Of a stretch of DNA of 64,000 nucleotides, positions 54,333-63,708 are shown one piece after another. Origin of the DNA: a bacterium (GTDB lineage: Bacteria > Bacillota > Clostridia > Oscillospirales > Acutalibacteraceae); contig JALFLK010000013.1 in the NCBI GenBank assembly GCA_022774755.1, positions 1 through 64,000 on the forward strand, written 5' to 3'. Numbering within the stretch: the first letter of the stretch is position 1; each line of letters begins with the position of its first letter. The notes beneath the pieces were generated by a model that was not told where the DNA came from, made no database searches, and saw only the letters and a program-made list of their open reading frames with translations. The position numbers were made by a program, and so were the translations under genes.

Positions 54333-55863
54333 TACTGTCCTCTCTTTCTACGCTTTTTGTCATAAGCAGACCGATTTCTTCCTTAGTGGCAGTTCTGCCG
54401 TCTAACACACCGGTAATCCTGCCGGAGTTCATAACCATAATTCTGTCGCAAAGCTCAATCAGCACATCTATATCCTCGCCGACGAAGATAATAGCCGCAC
54501 CGTTTTTCTTTTGCTCTGAAAGAAGATGATAGATAGTATATGATGAGTTAATATCAAGTCCTCTTACAGGATAGGCTACCATCAGCACCTTTGGTTCAGA
54601 GGCAATCTCTCTGCCCACAAGCACCTTCTGAACATTACCGCCGGATAAGCGTCTTACAGGTGTTGTGGCGCTGGGAGTAACTACTTCAAGGCTTTCAATA
54701 ATTTGCTCTGCCAGCGATTTGGGCTGTTTCCTGTTAAGAAATGAGCCTCTGCCTGATTTGTAGGAACGGAGCATCATATTGTCGATAATGTCCATATTTC
54801 CCACAAGGCCCATACCCAGTCTGTCCTCAGGTATAAATGAAAGGGCAATACCGAGCTTTCTGATTTCTTTCGGAGTTTTTCCCACAAGCTGTTGATATTC
54901 CATATCGTCGGGCTTGTATATAACGCTTGAGTCCTTTGTTGTAACCTGAAGTCCTGCAATAGCCTCCAAAAGCTCCTTCTGACCGCATCCTGAAATTCCG
55001 GCAACGCCGAGAATTTCTCCGCCGTATGCGTTAAAGCTGACGTTATCCAGCGCAACTGTGCCGTCGTTTTTTACAACTGACAGATTATCCACAACTAGTC
55101 TTTCAACAGGATTTACCGGCTCTTCACGGGTGATATTAAGGTCTATTTTTTCGCCCATCATCATTTCGGTAAGGGATTGTTCCGTTGCGTCCTTTGTATC
55201 AACAGTACCGACATACATACCTTTTCTCAGTATGGTAACCCTGTCGGAAATCTCAAGCACCTCGTGGAGCTTGTGAGTGATTATAATAATAGATTTTCCG
55301 TCTTCTTTCATCTTGCGGAGAATGTTGAAGAGCTTTCGTGTTTCCTGGGGTGTAAGCACAGCGGTAGGCTCGTCAAGAATAAGAATGTCCGCCCCCCTGT
55401 AAAGCACCTTAACAATTTCCACAGTCTGTTTTTCAGACACTGACATTTCATAAATCTTTTTATTAAGGTCAATTTTAAAGCCGTACTTTTCGGTAATTTC
55501 CAGAACTTTCTTTTCAGCCGCCTTAATATTAAATCTTCCGTCTTTAATTCCGAGAACAATGTTTTCCGTAGCAGTAAAGACATCAACAAGCTTAAAATGC
55601 TGGTGTATCATTCCGATTTTATATGCAAACGCATCCTTCGGCGAGCTGATAATGACATTTTTGCCGTCAACTAAAATTTCGCCGGAATCAGGGTAATAAA
55701 TACCGGATACCATATTCATAAGTGTTGTTTTGCCTGAGCCGTTTTCTCCCAGTATTGAGAGGATTTCGCCCTTATAAACCTTAAGGTCAACATCCTTATT
55801 TGCAACAATACTGCCAAAGGTTTTGGTAATGCCTTTTAATTCTAATGCCAAAGCTTCAGCCAT
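54325..55863 (-). CDS. Nucleoside ABC transporter, tandem ATP-binding protein (NupO/YufO-like)
   Basis: 512 residues, two ABC domains. Domain 1 has Walker A GENGSGKTTLMN, a signature beginning MSVSEKQTVEIVK and Walker B LILDEPTAVL; domain 2 has GISGCGQKELLEAI (degenerate P-loop), RLSGGNVQKVLVGRE and a Walker B-like segment where the usual Glu is absent (AYPVRGLDIN). This is the usual layout of simple sugar/nucleoside importers, with one hydrolytic site. Confidence 0.93.
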   Translation of the reverse strand: MAEALALELKGITKTFGSIVANKDVDLKVYKGEILSILGENGSGKTTLMNMVSGIYYPDSGEILVDGKNVIISSPKDAFAYKIGMIHQHFKLVDVFTATENIVLGIKDGRFNIKAAEKKVLEITEKYGFKIDLNKKIYEMSVSEKQTVEIVKVLYRGADILILDEPTAVLTPQETRKLFNILRKMKEDGKSIIIITHKLHEVLEISDRVTILRKGMYVGTVDTKDATEQSLTEMMMGEKIDLNITREEPVNPVERLVVDNLSVVKNDGTVALDNVSFNAYGGEILGVAGISGCGQKELLEAIAGLQVTTKDSSVIYKPDDMEYQQLVGKTPKEIRKLGIALSFIPEDRLGMGLVGNMDIIDNMMLRSYKSGRGSFLNRKQPKSLAEQIIESLEVVTPSATTPVRRLSGGNVQKVLVGREIASEPKVLMVAYPVRGLDINSSYTIYHLLSEQKKNGAAIIFVGEDIDVLIELCDRIMVMNSGRITGVLDGRTATKEEIGLLMTKSVEREDSNE

Positions 55864-55873
55864 AATGCCTCCT

Positions 55874-55910
55874 AAAAAAACTATCCGTGACCGCTAATAA
55901 CGGTCACGGA
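55874..55910 (-). terminator. Internal terminator between the nucleoside-binding lipoprotein and ATPase genes
   Basis: TCCGTGACCG / CGGTCACGGA perfect stem (55884-55910) is followed on the minus strand by TAGTTTTTTT. Being inside the operon, it should make most transcripts end after the binding-protein gene. Confidence 0.75.
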
Positions 55911-55944
55911 ATAACCAGTCTATATAGTGACCTGATACCTAAAC

Positions 55945-57135
55945 TTATTCAATAACAGAAATTCCGTCGATATCAACGTCAAAGTATGGAGCTGAACGAT
56001 ATTTTGATTCCTCAAATACGCCGTCTTTAACAACCTCTGTGTCGCCCTTGAATTCAGCGTCTGAATCAACATCAGCCATATATGAAGTCAAAGCTTCACC
56101 CTTTACTGTGAAGTTAGCGGTGTCAAATACATTGATTTTACCTGACTCTAAACCTGCCTTTGCGGCGTCAATAGCCTCCTGAGTACCCTTAGCGGCAGCC
56201 TTTTCGTTTACTTCGGTAAGCTCAACAGAACCGGTTGCGATTGTTCCTGTCCAGTCTGTATCAATAGCCTTGCCTTCCTGTACGCACTTGATAGCATACT
56301 CAAAGTACGGCTCCCAGTTAATTTTTGAAGAAACGATAAAGGTGTTGGGGCAAGCATTAACGGTTGAACCGTTGTAAGAAACATTCGGAACTCCTGCAGC
56401 CTCACAAGCTGTCGGAGCGCCCATTGAGTCGGCGTGCTGGCTGATAAGTACACAACCGTCGGCAATAAGCTTGTTAGCAGCCTCTTTCTCAAGAGTTTCG
56501 TCATACCAAGAGCCTGTGAATGTTACATCCATGGTAACAGACGGGCAAACTGACTTAGCTCCGAGATAGAAAGAAGTGTAGCCGGATTTAACCTCAGCGT
56601 ACGGGTGAGCGCCGACATATCCCATCTTAGCCTGGTCTGCTGTGATTTGTCCGCTTTCAATCATTTCGTTGATTTTCATACCTGCTGCAACACCTGCAAG
56701 GTAACGACCCTCGTAAATAGAAGCAAAAGCATTGTGAAAGTTATCAAGCTTCTCTGTGTGAGCCTTCGTTCCGGTAGCGTGCAGGAACTGAACATCAGGA
56801 TTAGCCTTAGCGGCCTCAATCATAAAGTCCTCGTGACCAAAGCTGTCGGCAAAAATAATACCACAACCCTGATCAACCAAGTCGAGAGCAGCCTCTTTGC
56901 AAGCGTCGCTTTCGTCGATGTTTGTCTTGTTAATCATTTCAACGCCCATCTTCTCGCAAGCTTCTTTTGCTGCTGTTAAGAAGTTGTTGTCGTATGTAGA
57001 GTTTTCATCGTGCAGATAGATGAAACCAAACTTGAGGCTGTCTGATTTTGTTTCAGAACCACAGCCTGCAACTACAGCGGCAAGTGAAAACACCATTAGC
57101 GCAGCCAGTACAACTGATAATAACTTTTTGAACAT
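55945..57135 (-). CDS. BmpA/NupN-type nucleoside-binding lipoprotein
   Basis: 396 residues from ATG 57135 (AGGAGG upstream). Signal peptide and lipobox VVAGC (Cys ~24). The BMP fold shows FGFIYLHDENSTYDNNFLTA, DQGCGIIFADSFGHED, ISQHADSMGAPTACEAAGVP and FIVSSKINWEPYFEYAIKCV. It captures purine nucleosides or related compounds for the downstream permeases and ATPase. Confidence 0.92.
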   Translation of the reverse strand: MFKKLLSVVLAALMVFSLAAVVAGCGSETKSDSLKFGFIYLHDENSTYDNNFLTAAKEACEKMGVEMINKTNIDESDACKEAALDLVDQGCGIIFADSFGHEDFMIEAAKANPDVQFLHATGTKAHTEKLDNFHNAFASIYEGRYLAGVAAGMKINEMIESGQITADQAKMGYVGAHPYAEVKSGYTSFYLGAKSVCPSVTMDVTFTGSWYDETLEKEAANKLIADGCVLISQHADSMGAPTACEAAGVPNVSYNGSTVNACPNTFIVSSKINWEPYFEYAIKCVQEGKAIDTDWTGTIATGSVELTEVNEKAAAKGTQEAIDAAKAGLESGKINVFDTANFTVKGEALTSYMADVDSDAEFKGDTEVVKDGVFEESKYRSAPYFDVDIDGISVIE

Positions 57136-57195
57136 TTCAATTCCTCCTGAAAATAAGTTAAAATATGTCAAAGAGCTGTGCTCTCTGATTACAGA

Positions 57196-57771
57196 TTAAC
57201 TGCAAAAAATAACACCGTCTTCTTCCGACATTTCTTTAATTCTTGCAAGCGACTCAACCCTGATGTTCATATCACGGATTATTTTTCCGCCTTCCTGAAA
57301 AGCCTTTTCAATAACAATGCCTGCGCCCACAGTCACGGCGCCAGCGTCATTGATAAGGTTAATCAAGGCTGATAATGCACTGCCCTTTGCAAGAAAATCG
57401 TCAATTATAAGAATACGGTCCTCTTTGTTTATAAACTGTTTTGATACATAAATTTCATAATCTTTTTTATGAGTAAAGGATGTCACCTTAGAGGTGTAGA
57501 TATCGGCATATATATTTACTGTGGGTTCTTTCTTGGCAAAAACCACAGGCACATTAAAGTATTGTGCGGTTAAACAGGCAACACCGATTCCCGAAGCTTC
57601 AATAGTAAGGATTTTTGTAATGTTTTCATCTTTAAAGAGTCTGTAAAACTCCTTTCCAAGTTCAGAAATGAACCCTGTGTCAATCTGATGATTTAAAAAG
57701 CTGTCAACCTTTAATACATTACCCTTACCGATATGTCCGTCCCTGAGAATTCTGTCCTCTAAAAGCTTCAT
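57196..57771 (-). CDS. xpt: Xanthine phosphoribosyltransferase
   Basis: 191 residues from ATG 57771 (MKLLEDRI), the normal Xpt length; a longer frame exists upstream but lacks homology. Converts xanthine (and weakly guanine) to nucleotide. VLKVDSFLNHQID and the PRPP loop LIIDDFLAKGSALSALI are present. It precedes the nucleoside transporter genes, forming a purine salvage unit. No purine riboswitch is seen upstream. Confidence 0.95.
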   Translation of the reverse strand: MKLLEDRILRDGHIGKGNVLKVDSFLNHQIDTGFISELGKEFYRLFKDENITKILTIEASGIGVACLTAQYFNVPVVFAKKEPTVNIYADIYTSKVTSFTHKKDYEIYVSKQFINKEDRILIIDDFLAKGSALSALINLINDAGAVTVGAGIVIEKAFQEGGKIIRDMNIRVESLARIKEMSEEDGVIFCS

Positions 57772-57826
57772 ATTATCTGCATCCTCTGTTTCAAAATAAT
57801 TAAATTTCAAAATAAATAATAAGATT

Positions 57827-57855
57827 ATTATACTACATCGTTCGACAATATTCAA
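57827..57855 (-). promoter_or_regulatory. xpt / nucleoside transporter promoter
   Basis: On the minus strand TTGAAT (plus 57850-57855), 17 bases, then TATAAT (plus 57827-57832), about 55 bases upstream of the xpt start. Confidence 0.7.
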
Positions 57856-58022
57856 TTATTTGTTTGTGTAAAAAATATAGAAATATCATATAAAATCTTG
57901 AAAATATTAACACAGATTGAATAAATCGTGAGCAAAGAGTGAGTATTATATGACCGCTGAGTGTAGTATAATAAAAAACTTCAAGTTAAATTAAGCAGAC
58001 AAATCAACTCAAGAATAAAGAA

Positions 58023-58053
58023 TGCCCCGGTACGCAATTTACGTACCGGGGCA
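58023..58053 (-). terminator. Terminator after the tRNA gene
   Basis: A perfect 12-bp stem TGCCCCGGTACG / CGTACCGGGGCA with a seven-base loop, followed on the minus strand by TTCTTTATTCTT. It begins seven bases past the tRNA CCA end. Confidence 0.85.
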
Positions 58054-58059
58054 CCCGAC

Positions 58060-58135
58060 TGGTGGAGACGATGGGAGTCGAACCCACGACCTTTTGACTG
58101 CCAGTCAAACATTCTTCCATCTGAACTACGCCCCC
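58060..58135 (-). tRNA. tRNA-Ala (anticodon GGC)
   Basis: 76 bases with encoded CCA. On the minus strand: acceptor GGGGGCG / CGTCTCC, with the G3-U70 wobble that identifies alanine tRNAs; anticodon stem TTTGA/TCAAA with loop CTGGCAG, anticodon GGC; T-loop TTCGACT with stem GTGGG/CCCAT. No intron. Confidence 0.95.
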
Positions 58136-58277
58136 GAATATTCACTTTTCACTCAGATAATACCATAACCCCTGCATTTTGGCAAGAACTTTTTACATTT
58201 TCTCCTAAACATATTTTCTCCATATCATTTAATAAAAATTACTTTTCAAAATAAATCAGCCTCCATATTCGCCGAAA

Positions 58278-58919
58278 TCAAACCTCGGTCTGATTTATCA
58301 TTACAATAACGCTTCCGTTTTCTGCAATAATCTCTGCGCTGTCATCAATAAACACATTTGAAACCCCGACAGGGAAATCACAGGTCATTTTATACTTATC
58401 CATAGGGTACTCCACCCTGCCCTTTGTGGTAACCGTTGCGCCGGTGCATCCAAATGCAAAAACAGAAAAAGTCTTGCCCTGCACATTATCAAAACGCTTG
58501 GTTGAATTGCAAATTACGCTGACCCGAACCCGGGGAGAAGAAATCTCAGCGGTATAATTATTCTTTGCAAGAAAATAAAGCAAGGACAGATTGGCATATT
58601 GGTGGTCAAGCCTTCCGCCGAGGGCGTTTACACATAAAAATTCATCACAGCCCTGCTCAACTGCCATTTTAATGCAGGAAAGCGTATCCGTGTCGTCTTT
58701 TCTGTTATTCAGCCTTACAACCTTTACGCTTTTCGGCAAATCCTCAAAACCGCCGTTATAGGAGTCAAAATCGCCCACAATCATATGAGGAACTATTCCT
58801 GCCTTTTTACACAAGGCGTATCCGCTGTCGGCGCACACAACAAGGTCTCCGTCTTTAAAGCAGTTTTTGATAAAATCCTCACCGCAGTCGCATCCGCCGG
58901 AAATCAGCAAACACCTCAT
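58278..58919 (-). CDS. thiN: Thiamine pyrophosphokinase
   Basis: 213 residues from ATG 58919 (AGGAGG five bases upstream); the longer frame runs through the rsgA end. Makes thiamine diphosphate from thiamine and ATP. The DADSGY-like VVCADSGYALCKKAGI, VGDFDSYN, RKDDTDTLSCIKMAVEQG and GALGGRLDHQYAN-like (LGGRLDHQYANLSLL) motifs are present. It follows rsgA by 19 bases, a conserved order. Confidence 0.94.
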   Translation of the reverse strand: MRCLLISGGCDCGEDFIKNCFKDGDLVVCADSGYALCKKAGIVPHMIVGDFDSYNGGFEDLPKSVKVVRLNNRKDDTDTLSCIKMAVEQGCDEFLCVNALGGRLDHQYANLSLLYFLAKNNYTAEISSPRVRVSVICNSTKRFDNVQGKTFSVFAFGCTGATVTTKGRVEYPMDKYKMTCDFPVGVSNVFIDDSAEIIAENGSVIVMINQTEV

Positions 58920-58938
58920 AAATTCCTCCTGATTCGGG

Positions 58939-59829
58939 TTATTTTTGCCAGGACTTAATATCCTTAACCTCGTTATACATCTGCTTGTAGCTGTCGTGTC
59001 TTGATCTTGGAATATCACCGTTTTCAACAGCCTGTATTACACTGCATCCCTTTTCACAAATGTGAGCGCAGGAGGTAAACCTGCATCTGCCCAGATAATC
59101 CTCAAATTCCGGGAAACAATGCTGAAGCTCATCCTTATCAATCATCTGATATTTTTCCAAATCAACCGTAGAAAAGCCCGGTGTATCCGCAACATAACTG
59201 TCGTCAATTTTGAAAAGTTCAACGGTCCTGGTAGTGTGCCGACCTCTGCCCAGCTTTTTGCTGACTTCGCCTGTTTCAAGGCTCAATCCGCTGAAAAGCA
59301 CATTCAGCAAGGTTGACTTGCCAACGCCCGTGTTGCCGGTAAACGCAGAAATTCCGCCGTGAATAAGCTTTTTAAGCGGTTCAGCAGAGACCTTGCTGTC
59401 GCTTGAATATTCCACCACGTCAAAGCCTGCTTTTCGGTAGATTTCGGCAAGTACACTTCCGTCTGACAAATCGGACTTTGAAATTACAATAATCGGTCTT
59501 ATGTTGTTATATACCGCCGCCGCAGTCATCTTATCAATAACCACAGTATTTGGGGCAGGATTTACCGTAGAACACACAATCACAAGGTTATCAAGGTTTG
59601 CAAGGGGCGGCCGCCTGAGGGTATTTTTCCTTGGCAGAATTTTATCCACAGAGCAATAGCCGTCCCTGGGCACGGTTATCTCTACTCTGTCGCCCACCAA
59701 GGGCGAATGTCCCTTTTGCCGAAAGATTCCCCTTGCCTTACATTCATATACTTTTTGGGCGGCTTCTACATAATAGAAACCGCCCGTAGCTTTAATCAAT
59801 AATCCGTTAAGTGTCTTTGAATTTTCCAT
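58939..59829 (-). CDS. rsgA: Small ribosomal subunit GTPase RsgA
   Basis: 296 residues. Assists 30S maturation. OB domain at the N-terminus, then the circularly permuted GTPase: ISKSDLSD (G4-like), SAFTGNTGVGKSTLLN (G1), and DTPGFSTVD (G3). The C-terminal zinc site is CRFTSCAHICEKGC. It lies 3 bases downstream of prkC, a common arrangement. Confidence 0.96.
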   Translation of the reverse strand: MENSKTLNGLLIKATGGFYYVEAAQKVYECKARGIFRQKGHSPLVGDRVEITVPRDGYCSVDKILPRKNTLRRPPLANLDNLVIVCSTVNPAPNTVVIDKMTAAAVYNNIRPIIVISKSDLSDGSVLAEIYRKAGFDVVEYSSDSKVSAEPLKKLIHGGISAFTGNTGVGKSTLLNVLFSGLSLETGEVSKKLGRGRHTTRTVELFKIDDSYVADTPGFSTVDLEKYQMIDKDELQHCFPEFEDYLGRCRFTSCAHICEKGCSVIQAVENGDIPRSRHDSYKQMYNEVKDIKSWQK

Positions 59830-59832
59830 TTT

Positions 59833-61938
59833 TTAATACCACTCGTTTGCCAATGTCGGAGCTGCTGTCGGCAACTCTGTGACAGGCTGTTCCGTGGGAG
59901 TGGGCGCAGCCGTGGGGGCGGGAGTTGTCGGTACGGCAGTTGTAGGCGGATTGTAATCGTAGGTTGTAGTGGAAACATTGCCCGTTGAGTAGTCAATCTT
60001 ATACTCCCTGTACGGACTTCCGTCCAGCTGCACTACAATGTGCGATTCACCCGAGCCCTCAAACTGAAGGGTTGTGGTTCTTGAATACTGGGGATAAAGC
60101 TCTTTTGAATATGCAGTATCCACCACTCCGTCAACAATAACCGTCATACTAACCTTATCCGGTGCGTTTGACGGAAGGTCAACATAAATAGAAACGGTGC
60201 TCTTGCTTCCCTTACCTGAGCTTACCGTCAGATTAATCTTTGTGCCCTTATTCACCTTGCCAAACTGTAACGGTGTCTGGTTAAGCACGGTATCCTTAGG
60301 CTCCTTGCTCTTTTCGTCATAGGTTGTAACAACCGTAAGTCCCAGCGCCTCAAGCTTTTCTTTTGCTGAAGAAAGGGTGAGTCCCGAAACATCGGGAACA
60401 GTAACCTTATCCTCTCTATTTCCGCTTGAAACATAAACATAAACGGTGGAGCCGATTGTCATCTGCGTTCCTGCATTCGGGAACACATTTGCAACATATC
60501 CCTCGGCTGTCTTAGTACTTTCAACATACACAATTTCGGGAACAAGATTTTTATCCTTAATAGTTGAAACTGCGTCCTTTTCGGCTGTATTCAGCACAAA
60601 TGGCGTTGTAACGTTAGTATCCGTTCCGTTTACCGTAAGGGTAATTGTTGCGCCCTCTTTAATTTTCATCGAATTAGCCTCAGGCTCCTGGGCAATAATA
60701 TAGCCCATTGGCTTCGACTCGTCATATTTACTCTTTATTTCATATTTAAACTTATGAGGATTGTCCTGCTGAACATCAACAATGTTTTCGCCCACAAGCT
60801 GAGGCACGTCAACATCCGAAGCCTGGGCCGTGGAACAGCCCCTGAAAACGCACAGCAAAAGCACAATCACTATTACAATAAAGCCCGAAATCAAAGCACC
60901 TTTAACAGCATAATAAGAGGGCTTGTGAACTTTAATTTCGTCATCCTCATAATCGTCGTCTGAATCACCAACAGAATCCTCGGGTTTATCCTCAGGGTAA
61001 GGCTCCATTCTTACTGCTCTTCTGCTGTCAACACGGCGCAAATCGCCGACAGCCTTTGTGGGGTCGTTATCTACAAAATAGTTATAGTTAAAGGTTACAG
61101 ACGGATTTAGTCTGAATCGCTCCAAGTCGTTAAGAAGCTCCACTGCAGACTGGTACCTGTCTTTGGGGTCTTTCTGCATTGCCTTCATTGTAATCTGCTC
61201 AAGTCCCACAGGAATGTCAGGGTTAATAACCCTTGGCATTGCAGGAGTGGACTGTAACTGCATAAGAGCAACAGAAACAGCGCTGTCAGCCTCAAAGGGC
61301 AGTTTGCCCGTAAGCATCTCATAGAGCATTACGCCAACGGAATAAATATCGGACTTTCCATCGGTTATGTCGCCTTTTGCCTGCTCGGGAGCAATATAAT
61401 GCACAGAGCCGATTGCCTGCTCGGTCATAGTCTTTGTGGCTTTATCCGAAAAGCGGGCAATGCCGAAGTCCGTAACCTTAATTGTGCCGTTTTGCAGAAG
61501 CATAATATTCTGTGGCTTTATATCACGATGCACAATACCGTGCTCGTGAGCATGCTGGAGTGCTTTGAGAATCTGGGTTGTAAAATGAACAACCTCTTTC
61601 CAGTTCAGGACGCCCTGCATTTCAATGTACTCTTTCAGGGTGATGCCGTCAATGTACTCCATTACAATATATTGAATCATATCGCCGAAGCTTACGTCGT
61701 AAACCTTAACAATATTAGGGTGCGAAAGCATAGCAATAGCCTTGGATTCGTTTTTAAAGCGTCTTATAAATTCTTCGTTATTTAAATATTCATCCTTCAG
61801 GATTTTAATAGCTACTTCTCTATCATCGATTGTGTCGGTACAGCGGTAAACGTTAGCCATACCGCCGACGCCGATGAGTTCATGGATTTCATAACGTCCG
61901 TCAAGCTTTTTGCCGATGTATTTATCCAAATTTATCAC
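59833..61938 (-). CDS. prkC: Ser/Thr protein kinase with PASTA domains
   Basis: 701 residues. The kinase domain has the Gly loop GVGGMANVY, Lys K45 in VAIK, HRDIKPQN (D139) and DFG (D157), all intact. A single membrane helix lies at about residues 346-366 and three PASTA domains follow (VDVPQLVG, a middle one and VTVPDVSG). A Thr/Pro/Ala-rich C-terminal tail ends the protein. PrkC-type kinases sense muropeptides and control cell wall growth and germination. It overlaps no gene but is 5 bases from the phosphatase gene. Confidence 0.96.
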   Translation of the reverse strand: MINLDKYIGKKLDGRYEIHELIGVGGMANVYRCTDTIDDREVAIKILKDEYLNNEEFIRRFKNESKAIAMLSHPNIVKVYDVSFGDMIQYIVMEYIDGITLKEYIEMQGVLNWKEVVHFTTQILKALQHAHEHGIVHRDIKPQNIMLLQNGTIKVTDFGIARFSDKATKTMTEQAIGSVHYIAPEQAKGDITDGKSDIYSVGVMLYEMLTGKLPFEADSAVSVALMQLQSTPAMPRVINPDIPVGLEQITMKAMQKDPKDRYQSAVELLNDLERFRLNPSVTFNYNYFVDNDPTKAVGDLRRVDSRRAVRMEPYPEDKPEDSVGDSDDDYEDDEIKVHKPSYYAVKGALISGFIVIVIVLLLCVFRGCSTAQASDVDVPQLVGENIVDVQQDNPHKFKYEIKSKYDESKPMGYIIAQEPEANSMKIKEGATITLTVNGTDTNVTTPFVLNTAEKDAVSTIKDKNLVPEIVYVESTKTAEGYVANVFPNAGTQMTIGSTVYVYVSSGNREDKVTVPDVSGLTLSSAKEKLEALGLTVVTTYDEKSKEPKDTVLNQTPLQFGKVNKGTKINLTVSSGKGSKSTVSIYVDLPSNAPDKVSMTVIVDGVVDTAYSKELYPQYSRTTTLQFEGSGESHIVVQLDGSPYREYKIDYSTGNVSTTTYDYNPPTTAVPTTPAPTAAPTPTEQPVTELPTAAPTLANEWY

Positions 61939-61943
61939 TCCCG

Positions 61944-62669
61944 TTAATAGATTACCGTTACGGTAATGTTGTCAGAACCGCCGCCTTCTTTAGCTTTATC
62001 AACAAGCTTGTCGGTTAAACCCTCGCCACGGTTTTCGTGGCATATTTTTACCATATCTCCTGTTGAAACACAGTTGGAAAGACCGTCCGTACAAATCAGA
62101 AGAACATCTCCGTATATAAAATTTGCCTCTATATAATCCAGATGAACCTCGGGCTTAATGCCCAAAGCCCTGGTAATGTAATTTTTATTCGGGTGGTGCT
62201 GAGCCTGTTCCGTGGTAATTTCACCACGCTTTACCATTTCCATAACAACCGAATGGTCTTCGGTAAGCTGTTTGATTTTTCCGCCTCTTATAGCGTAGGT
62301 TCGGCTGTCGCCGATATGAACAATATGAACGGTGGTATCTTTAACAAATACAAACTCGCAGGTGGTACCCATTCCGTGCAAATCAGGGTCGGAAGACGCC
62401 AGCTCATACACCTTAAGGTTGGCGTTTACAACAATCTCCGCCATCAAATTAACAAGCTCGTCCTTTGTCAGATTCTCATCGGTCAGCTTTTCAACCTGAG
62501 AATCAATATATTCAACGGCTGTAGCGCTGGCAATATTTCCGCCCTTTGCGCCCCCCATTCCGTCGCAGACAACCGCCCACACACAACTCGGGGAAATAAC
62601 TCCGAAGCGGCAATCGTCCTGATTTTGACTTCTCACAAGTCCAACATCACTTTTACTGAAAACTTCCAA
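61944..62669 (-). CDS. PP2C-type Ser/Thr phosphatase (Stp/PrpC)
   Basis: 241 residues. The metal-binding motifs are SQNQDDCRFG-like (VRSQNQDDCR), CDGMGGAKGG, HIGDSRTY and ICTDGLSNC, and the C-terminal GGSDNITV. It reverses phosphorylation by the adjacent PASTA kinase. One base separates its stop region from rlmN. Confidence 0.95.
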   Translation of the reverse strand: MEVFSKSDVGLVRSQNQDDCRFGVISPSCVWAVVCDGMGGAKGGNIASATAVEYIDSQVEKLTDENLTKDELVNLMAEIVVNANLKVYELASSDPDLHGMGTTCEFVFVKDTTVHIVHIGDSRTYAIRGGKIKQLTEDHSVVMEMVKRGEITTEQAQHHPNKNYITRALGIKPEVHLDYIEANFIYGDVLLICTDGLSNCVSTGDMVKICHENRGEGLTDKLVDKAKEGGGSDNITVTVIY

Positions 62670-62670
62670 G

Positions 62671-63708
62671 CTATTTACCTCCTTCTTCTTTGTGTTTTCC
62701 TCTCAGCTGACCGCAGGAAGCGTTAATGTCACTGCCCAAGGTCCGCCTAACGGTAGCAGTTATGCCTCTTTTCTCAAGAATCTCAACAAAGGCTTTCTGC
62801 CGTTTTACAGAGCTTTTTCTGTAAAGCGTTCCCTTTACGCTGTTCACGGGGATAAGATTAACATGACAGGGCATTACCGAAAGCAGATTTGCCAAAGCCT
62901 TGGCATTTTCGGCGCTGTCGTTCACATCTTCTATCATAGCGTATTCAAAAGAAACACGCCGCTTGGTAGTGTTAAAATAATATATGCAAGCCTTAATAAG
63001 CTGTTCCACAGGGTATTTCCTGTTTATGGGCATTGTTTTGCTTCGGGTTTCGTTATCGGGAGCGTGAAGAGAAACCGAAAGGGTAACAGGCATCTTTAAA
63101 TCTGCAAGCTCGTAAATTTTCGGCACAATACCGCAGGTAGAAAGAGTAATATGCCTCAGCCCGATGTTCAGACTTTCCTCACTGCTGACAATCTTCAAGA
63201 ATCTCACAACATTGTCAAAATTATCAAGAGGTTCGCCCATTCCCATCAAAACCACATTGGAAATCCTGATGTTCAAATCCTTCTGAGCTGTTTCTATCTG
63301 GCTTAATATTTCAGACGGCGTAAGATTTCTTGCAAATCCGCCCCTGCCGGTAGCGCAGAAACTGCAGCCCATTTTACAGCCTGCCTGAGTAGAAACGCAG
63401 ATTGAATAGCCGTGTATGTACTTCATAACAACCGATTCAACACATTCGCCGTCAGAAAGCCTAAAAAGGTACTTTACCGTACCATCATACATTGAAATAA
63501 GTTTTTTTTCAATATTTGCAACAGAAATGTAACAACTTCTTTTAAGGTATCCCCTTAAATCCTTGGGAATATTGCCCATTTCGTCAAAGCTCGTCACGCC
63601 TTTTTTAAGCCAAAGGGAAACCTGCCCGGCCCTGAACTTAGGATATCCCTCGTCAGCCAAAAGCTTTTCAAGCTCACTTAAATACAGGGACTTAATATCC
63701 TTTAACAA
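62671..63708 (-). CDS. rlmN: 23S rRNA (adenine-2503-C2)-methyltransferase
   Basis: 345 residues. Radical-SAM enzyme. The cluster motif is CKMGCSFC (C111, C115, C118), GMGEPLDN follows, and the methyl-carrier Cys is near the C-terminus (NASCGQLRG). It methylates A2503 of 23S rRNA and A37 of some tRNAs. Confidence 0.97.
   Translation of the reverse strand: MLKDIKSLYLSELEKLLADEGYPKFRAGQVSLWLKKGVTSFDEMGNIPKDLRGYLKRSCYISVANIEKKLISMYDGTVKYLFRLSDGECVESVVMKYIHGYSICVSTQAGCKMGCSFCATGRGGFARNLTPSEILSQIETAQKDLNIRISNVVLMGMGEPLDNFDNVVRFLKIVSSEESLNIGLRHITLSTCGIVPKIYELADLKMPVTLSVSLHAPDNETRSKTMPINRKYPVEQLIKACIYYFNTTKRRVSFEYAMIEDVNDSAENAKALANLLSVMPCHVNLIPVNSVKGTLYRKSSVKRQKAFVEILEKRGITATVRRTLGSDINASCGQLRGKHKEEGGK

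Noticed and set aside
57772-57960. Purine riboswitch upstream of xpt
   Set aside because: The characteristic core (TATAA...GTTTCTACC) is absent; only a promoter is seen.
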